Translations under genes and position numbers: made by a program | Notes under the pieces: model-generated | What the model was told of the DNA's origin: nothing | What the model saw: only the letters and a program-made list of their open reading frames with translations | The model's database searches: none | Part shown: one piece after another, positions 41,057-43,057 of the stretch | Layout: each line of letters begins with the position of its first letter | Numbering within the stretch: position 1 is the first letter of the stretch | Assembly (NCBI GenBank): GCA_035510695.1 | Contig: DATKGO010000070.1 | Span: 1 to 43,057 of the forward strand | Length of the DNA stretch: 43,057 nucleotides | Direction: 5' to 3' | DNA from: DAIDHK01 sp035510695 | GTDB lineage: Bacteria; Patescibacteriota; Microgenomatia; Levybacterales; UBA12049

Positions 41057-42229
41057 ATGTCGCTTCAAAAAAATATCAAATTATTAACCTGGTTTAATTT
41101 TTTTACCGATTTTAAACTTTACGCGCCAATTGCCATAATTTATTTTACTCATGCAACTGGATCATTCGCTCTCGGCATGAGTATCTTTTCCATCGCTACG
41201 ATTTCTTCCGCTCTGTTTGAGATACCTACCGGAGTTTTATCAGACCGCATCGGTAGAAAAAGAACAGTTATGTACGGAGCATTAGCTGCCGTATTATACT
41301 CAGTCTTTTACGCACTTGGTCAATCTTACTGGATACTAGCAGTTGGGGCAATTTTCGATGGTCTTTCTCAATCTTTCTACAGTGGAAATAATGAGGCTTT
41401 ACTTTATGATACCTTGGCGGAAACAAAAAAGGAACATCAATATGATGAATTTCTGGGCAAAACAAGCGCTATGTTTCAAGTAGCACTAGGAATATCGGCA
41501 ATCTTAGGCGGATTTCTTGCCACCTGGTCCTTCCCTTTAATTATGTGGATATCAGTTATCCCCCAAATTCTTTGTTTATGTCTTTCACTTTTGCTTTCCG
41601 AACCACAAATTAATTCAACAAAAAGCGGGAATATGTATCAGCATTTAAAGGCTGCATATAAAAATTTTCTAAGTAACAAAAAACTACGACTGCTAAGTAT
41701 CTCTTCCATCGTGGGCTATGGATTTGGAGAAGCAGGATACCAATTCCAATCAGCCTTTTATAATACGCTTTGGCCATTATGGGCTATAAGTATTGCCAAG
41801 ACTTTCTCCAACATTGGAGCCACACTTAGTTTTCATTTTAGCAGCCGACTCATTAGAAAATTTGGGGGCATAAAAATACTTATTATAGATAATATCTATA
41901 ACAGAATAATCAATATTTTTTCGACTGCGTTGCCGACTATCTTTTCCCCACTGCTTATGTCTTCAACATCTATATTCTTTGGTGTAACAACAGTTACCAA
42001 AAATGCACTAATGCAAAAAGAATTTACCAATGAACAACGTGCGACAATGGGTTCTCTAAACTCTTTTTTAGGAAGCATATTCTTCGGTATAATTGCATTT
42101 ATTCTTGGTTTTGTAGCTGATAAAGTGACACCTGCTCATGCTTTACTAATTCTACAAGTATTCCAAATTGGAAATTTATGGATTTATTGGAAATTATTTA
42201 AACACGATCAAAACAATTCTATTTCTTAG
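41057..42229 (+). CDS. Major facilitator superfamily transporter
   Basis: A 390-aa transporter with about 12 membrane helices. The loop 2-3 signature GVLSDRIGRKRT (MFS motif A) is clear, and the halves are separated by a cytoplasmic loop near residues 190-210. Substrate cannot be read; the overall type is that of drug or small-molecule exporters. Its position after the SpeD homologue allows polyamine export as a guess only. The 3' end overlaps the convergent YtxH-like gene by 11 nt. Confidence 0.88.
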   Translation: MSLQKNIKLLTWFNFFTDFKLYAPIAIIYFTHATGSFALGMSIFSIATISSALFEIPTGVLSDRIGRKRTVMYGALAAVLYSVFYALGQSYWILAVGAIFDGLSQSFYSGNNEALLYDTLAETKKEHQYDEFLGKTSAMFQVALGISAILGGFLATWSFPLIMWISVIPQILCLCLSLLLSEPQINSTKSGNMYQHLKAAYKNFLSNKKLRLLSISSIVGYGFGEAGYQFQSAFYNTLWPLWAISIAKTFSNIGATLSFHFSSRLIRKFGGIKILIIDNIYNRIINIFSTALPTIFSPLLMSSTSIFFGVTTVTKNALMQKEFTNEQRATMGSLNSFLGSIFFGIIAFILGFVADKVTPAHALLILQVFQIGNLWIYWKLFKHDQNNSIS

Positions 42230-42563
42230 TCGATTTTCGGAAGAATCTGTGGCTTCCTGAAGTTAAATTTTTCAAAGGATGACTAGTCTTTCTCACTACT
42301 TGTTCTTCTTCTTCCGGCAAAGGTTTTTCATCTGTATTTTCTCTAATTTCGTCAGCTGTCAACTCATCCACGTCCTCGTATTCTCCTGCTTCTTCCATCG
42401 CATGTAAAATATCTTCAACTTCTGAAAACTTACTCAAGCCTTCATCTGTTAAGCTTCTTAAAATTTGTCGTCCCTTTTTCGTGGTAAATAAAAGAGTTAA
42501 AGCAACTCCGACAATAAGTCCCCAAAGAAAACCATTTAATGAACTTCCGTTTTTTTGTTGCAT
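42219..42563 (-). CDS. YtxH-like small membrane protein
   Basis: A 114-aa protein: a short polar N-terminus, one membrane helix with the GFLWGLIVGVALTLLFTTKKGRQ pattern of YtxH proteins (glycine-rich helix then a Lys-Lys-Gly-Arg stop), an acidic middle (DELTADEIRENTDE, EEEEQ) and a basic end. YtxH proteins are associated with envelope stress but lack a defined activity. It lies 13 nt downstream of another small membrane gene, the usual partner type. Confidence 0.7.
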   Translation of the reverse strand: MQQKNGSSLNGFLWGLIVGVALTLLFTTKKGRQILRSLTDEGLSKFSEVEDILHAMEEAGEYEDVDELTADEIRENTDEKPLPEEEEQVVRKTSHPLKNLTSGSHRFFRKSTKK

Positions 42564-42576
42564 AGCAGAAAAATAT

Positions 42577-42870
42577 TTACTCTTCCGAATGTTTATGATG
42601 ATCCGTATCTTTTCTCAAAAAAGCTTTAATAATTTTCGCTACTGTAAGCAGTGATCCCGAACCGATAATCGTTCCGAAACTCCCTAAATTTGAAAGCGGC
42701 CCGGAAACAGCTTCCGTAATCGTCCCTGCCGTATCCAGAACTTTATTGGCCTTAAAAAGAGTGCTTTTGATTTCACGAAGAATGAAAAAAACCTGAACTC
42801 CGAGGACAACTAATAAAATAGTGAGGACTACTATAACGAATAAAAGAACGAATTGGACAGAATCGATCAT
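42577..42870 (-). CDS. DUF948-like small membrane protein
   Basis: A 97-aa protein with an N-terminal membrane helix (FVLLFVIVVLTILLVVLGVQVFFIL) followed by a helical segment with small residues and a His-rich end (DTDHHKHSEE). The arrangement resembles DUF948 proteins that sit next to YtxH genes. A role as membrane partner of the YtxH-like protein is inferred from the pair only. Confidence 0.55.
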   Translation of the reverse strand: MIDSVQFVLLFVIVVLTILLVVLGVQVFFILREIKSTLFKANKVLDTAGTITEAVSGPLSNLGSFGTIIGSGSLLTVAKIIKAFLRKDTDHHKHSEE

Positions 42871-42877
42871 ATATTAT

Positions 42878-42906
42878 ATGTTACTTTGAAATTAGTTGAG
42901 TGTCAA
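42878..42906 (-). promoter_or_regulatory. Promoter of the DUF948-like/YtxH-like pair
   Basis: Minus strand: TTGACA (42901-42906), 17-bp spacer, TAACAT (42878-42883), 7 nt to the ATG at 42870. An alternative TATAAT (42873-42878) would be too close to the start codon. Confidence 0.5.
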
Positions 42907-42945
42907 GGAGTCCAAAAACTGACATTACCCCAGTTTGCTAAATGA

Positions 42946-43056
42946 TCAGCTAATAGTTAAGTTATCTTTTTGTATACGGTTGAGATAATAGTTGTGGTTG
43001 ATGTAGTTTCTACGAAAGAAGCCACAATAAAACTCCCGCATCCAGCGTGGCGTCTG
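42946..43056 (-). CDS. Possible C-terminal end of a gene running off the window
   Basis: A minus-strand frame enters at the right edge and ends at TGA (42946-42948). Its 36 residues (WMREFYCGFFRRNYINHN, then YYLNRIQKDNLTIS) look protein-like, aromatic and basic, but are too few to name. A plus-strand frame over the same bases is also open, so the direction is uncertain. Confidence 0.3.
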   Translation of the reverse strand, partial: QTPRWMREFYCGFFRRNYINHNYYLNRIQKDNLTIS

Positions 43057-43057
43057 G

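Noticed and set aside
1..43057. CRISPR array, rRNA or tRNA genes
   Set aside because: No regularly spaced repeats with spacers, and no cloverleaf or rRNA-like segments were found by eye on either strand; all longer gaps are explained by promoters, terminators or AT-rich repeats.
42971..43057. Plus-strand gene at the right edge
   Set aside because: An open frame exists but has no ATG start after the preceding stop and no promoter; the minus-strand frame is equally good, so neither is firmly called.

Overview
The window looks like a chromosomal contig of a Candidate Phyla Radiation (Patescibacteria) bacterium, most likely of the Microgenomates side. The reasons are the short alanyl-tRNA synthetase without its C-terminal domain, an AMP-phosphorylase-type DeoA homologue, a divergent SpeD homologue, surface proteins with cohesin and baseplate-J-like folds served by a sortase, very tight packing, low GC, and the AT-rich and 'STSSGQA'-type small repeats common in such genomes. 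TGA is a normal stop here (alaS, the PilM-like gene and the sortase end in it), which argues against the UGA-recoding lineages. The phylum-level placement is inference.

Region 1 (1 to about 8.73 kb) is an integrated mobile element whose left end lies outside the window. A large serine recombinase and a small MerR/excisionase-like HTH gene face right. A leftward block faces away from them: an AAA+ ATPase, a zinc-ribbon protein, a DUF5659-like protein, a macro-domain-like protein, a DUF805 membrane protein and several unknown genes. Between the zinc-ribbon and DUF805 genes lies the most unusual object in the window: a GC-rich 130-nt segment that folds, on the transcribed strand only, into GNRA-capped hairpins and an H-type pseudoknot that would bury the DUF805 ribosome-binding site.

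Region 2 (8.7 to 19.6 kb) is housekeeping: secA, a tiny lysine-rich protein, serS and rpsT on the minus strand, then murJ and an unusual 700-aa fusion on the plus strand. The fusion joins a polytopic glycosyltransferase-like domain to the NTF2-like and pedestal domains of a MecA-type penicillin-binding protein, but stops exactly where the transpeptidase should begin. groES-groEL runs convergent to it. A 160-bp long inverted repeat lies between rpsT and serS.

Region 3 (19.7 to 24.5 kb) holds a cohesin-domain surface protein with a possible class E sortase signal, lepA with two in-frame repeat insertions, a membrane-anchored cyclophilin, and a NUDIX/HAD pair flanked by two copies of a 29-bp palindromic repeat.

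Region 4 (24.5 to 32.8 kb) is the rpoB-rpoC-rpsL-rpsG operon on the minus strand. It has a strong promoter, a terminator-like hairpin in its leader and an intrinsic terminator at its end. Region 5 (32.8 to 43.1 kb) has alaS translationally coupled to a PilM/baseplate-J-like envelope protein, a sortase and a small protein; then an AMP phosphorylase, mltG, a SpeD homologue, an MFS transporter and two small membrane proteins.

A theme throughout is a -10 box ending 6 to 7 nt before the start codon (serS, rpsT, lepA, cyclophilin, NUDIX, HAD, alaS, speD, MFS and the macro-domain gene), which predicts leaderless mRNAs for many genes. Only a few starts (the lysine-rich gene and murJ) carry a clear Shine-Dalgarno sequence.
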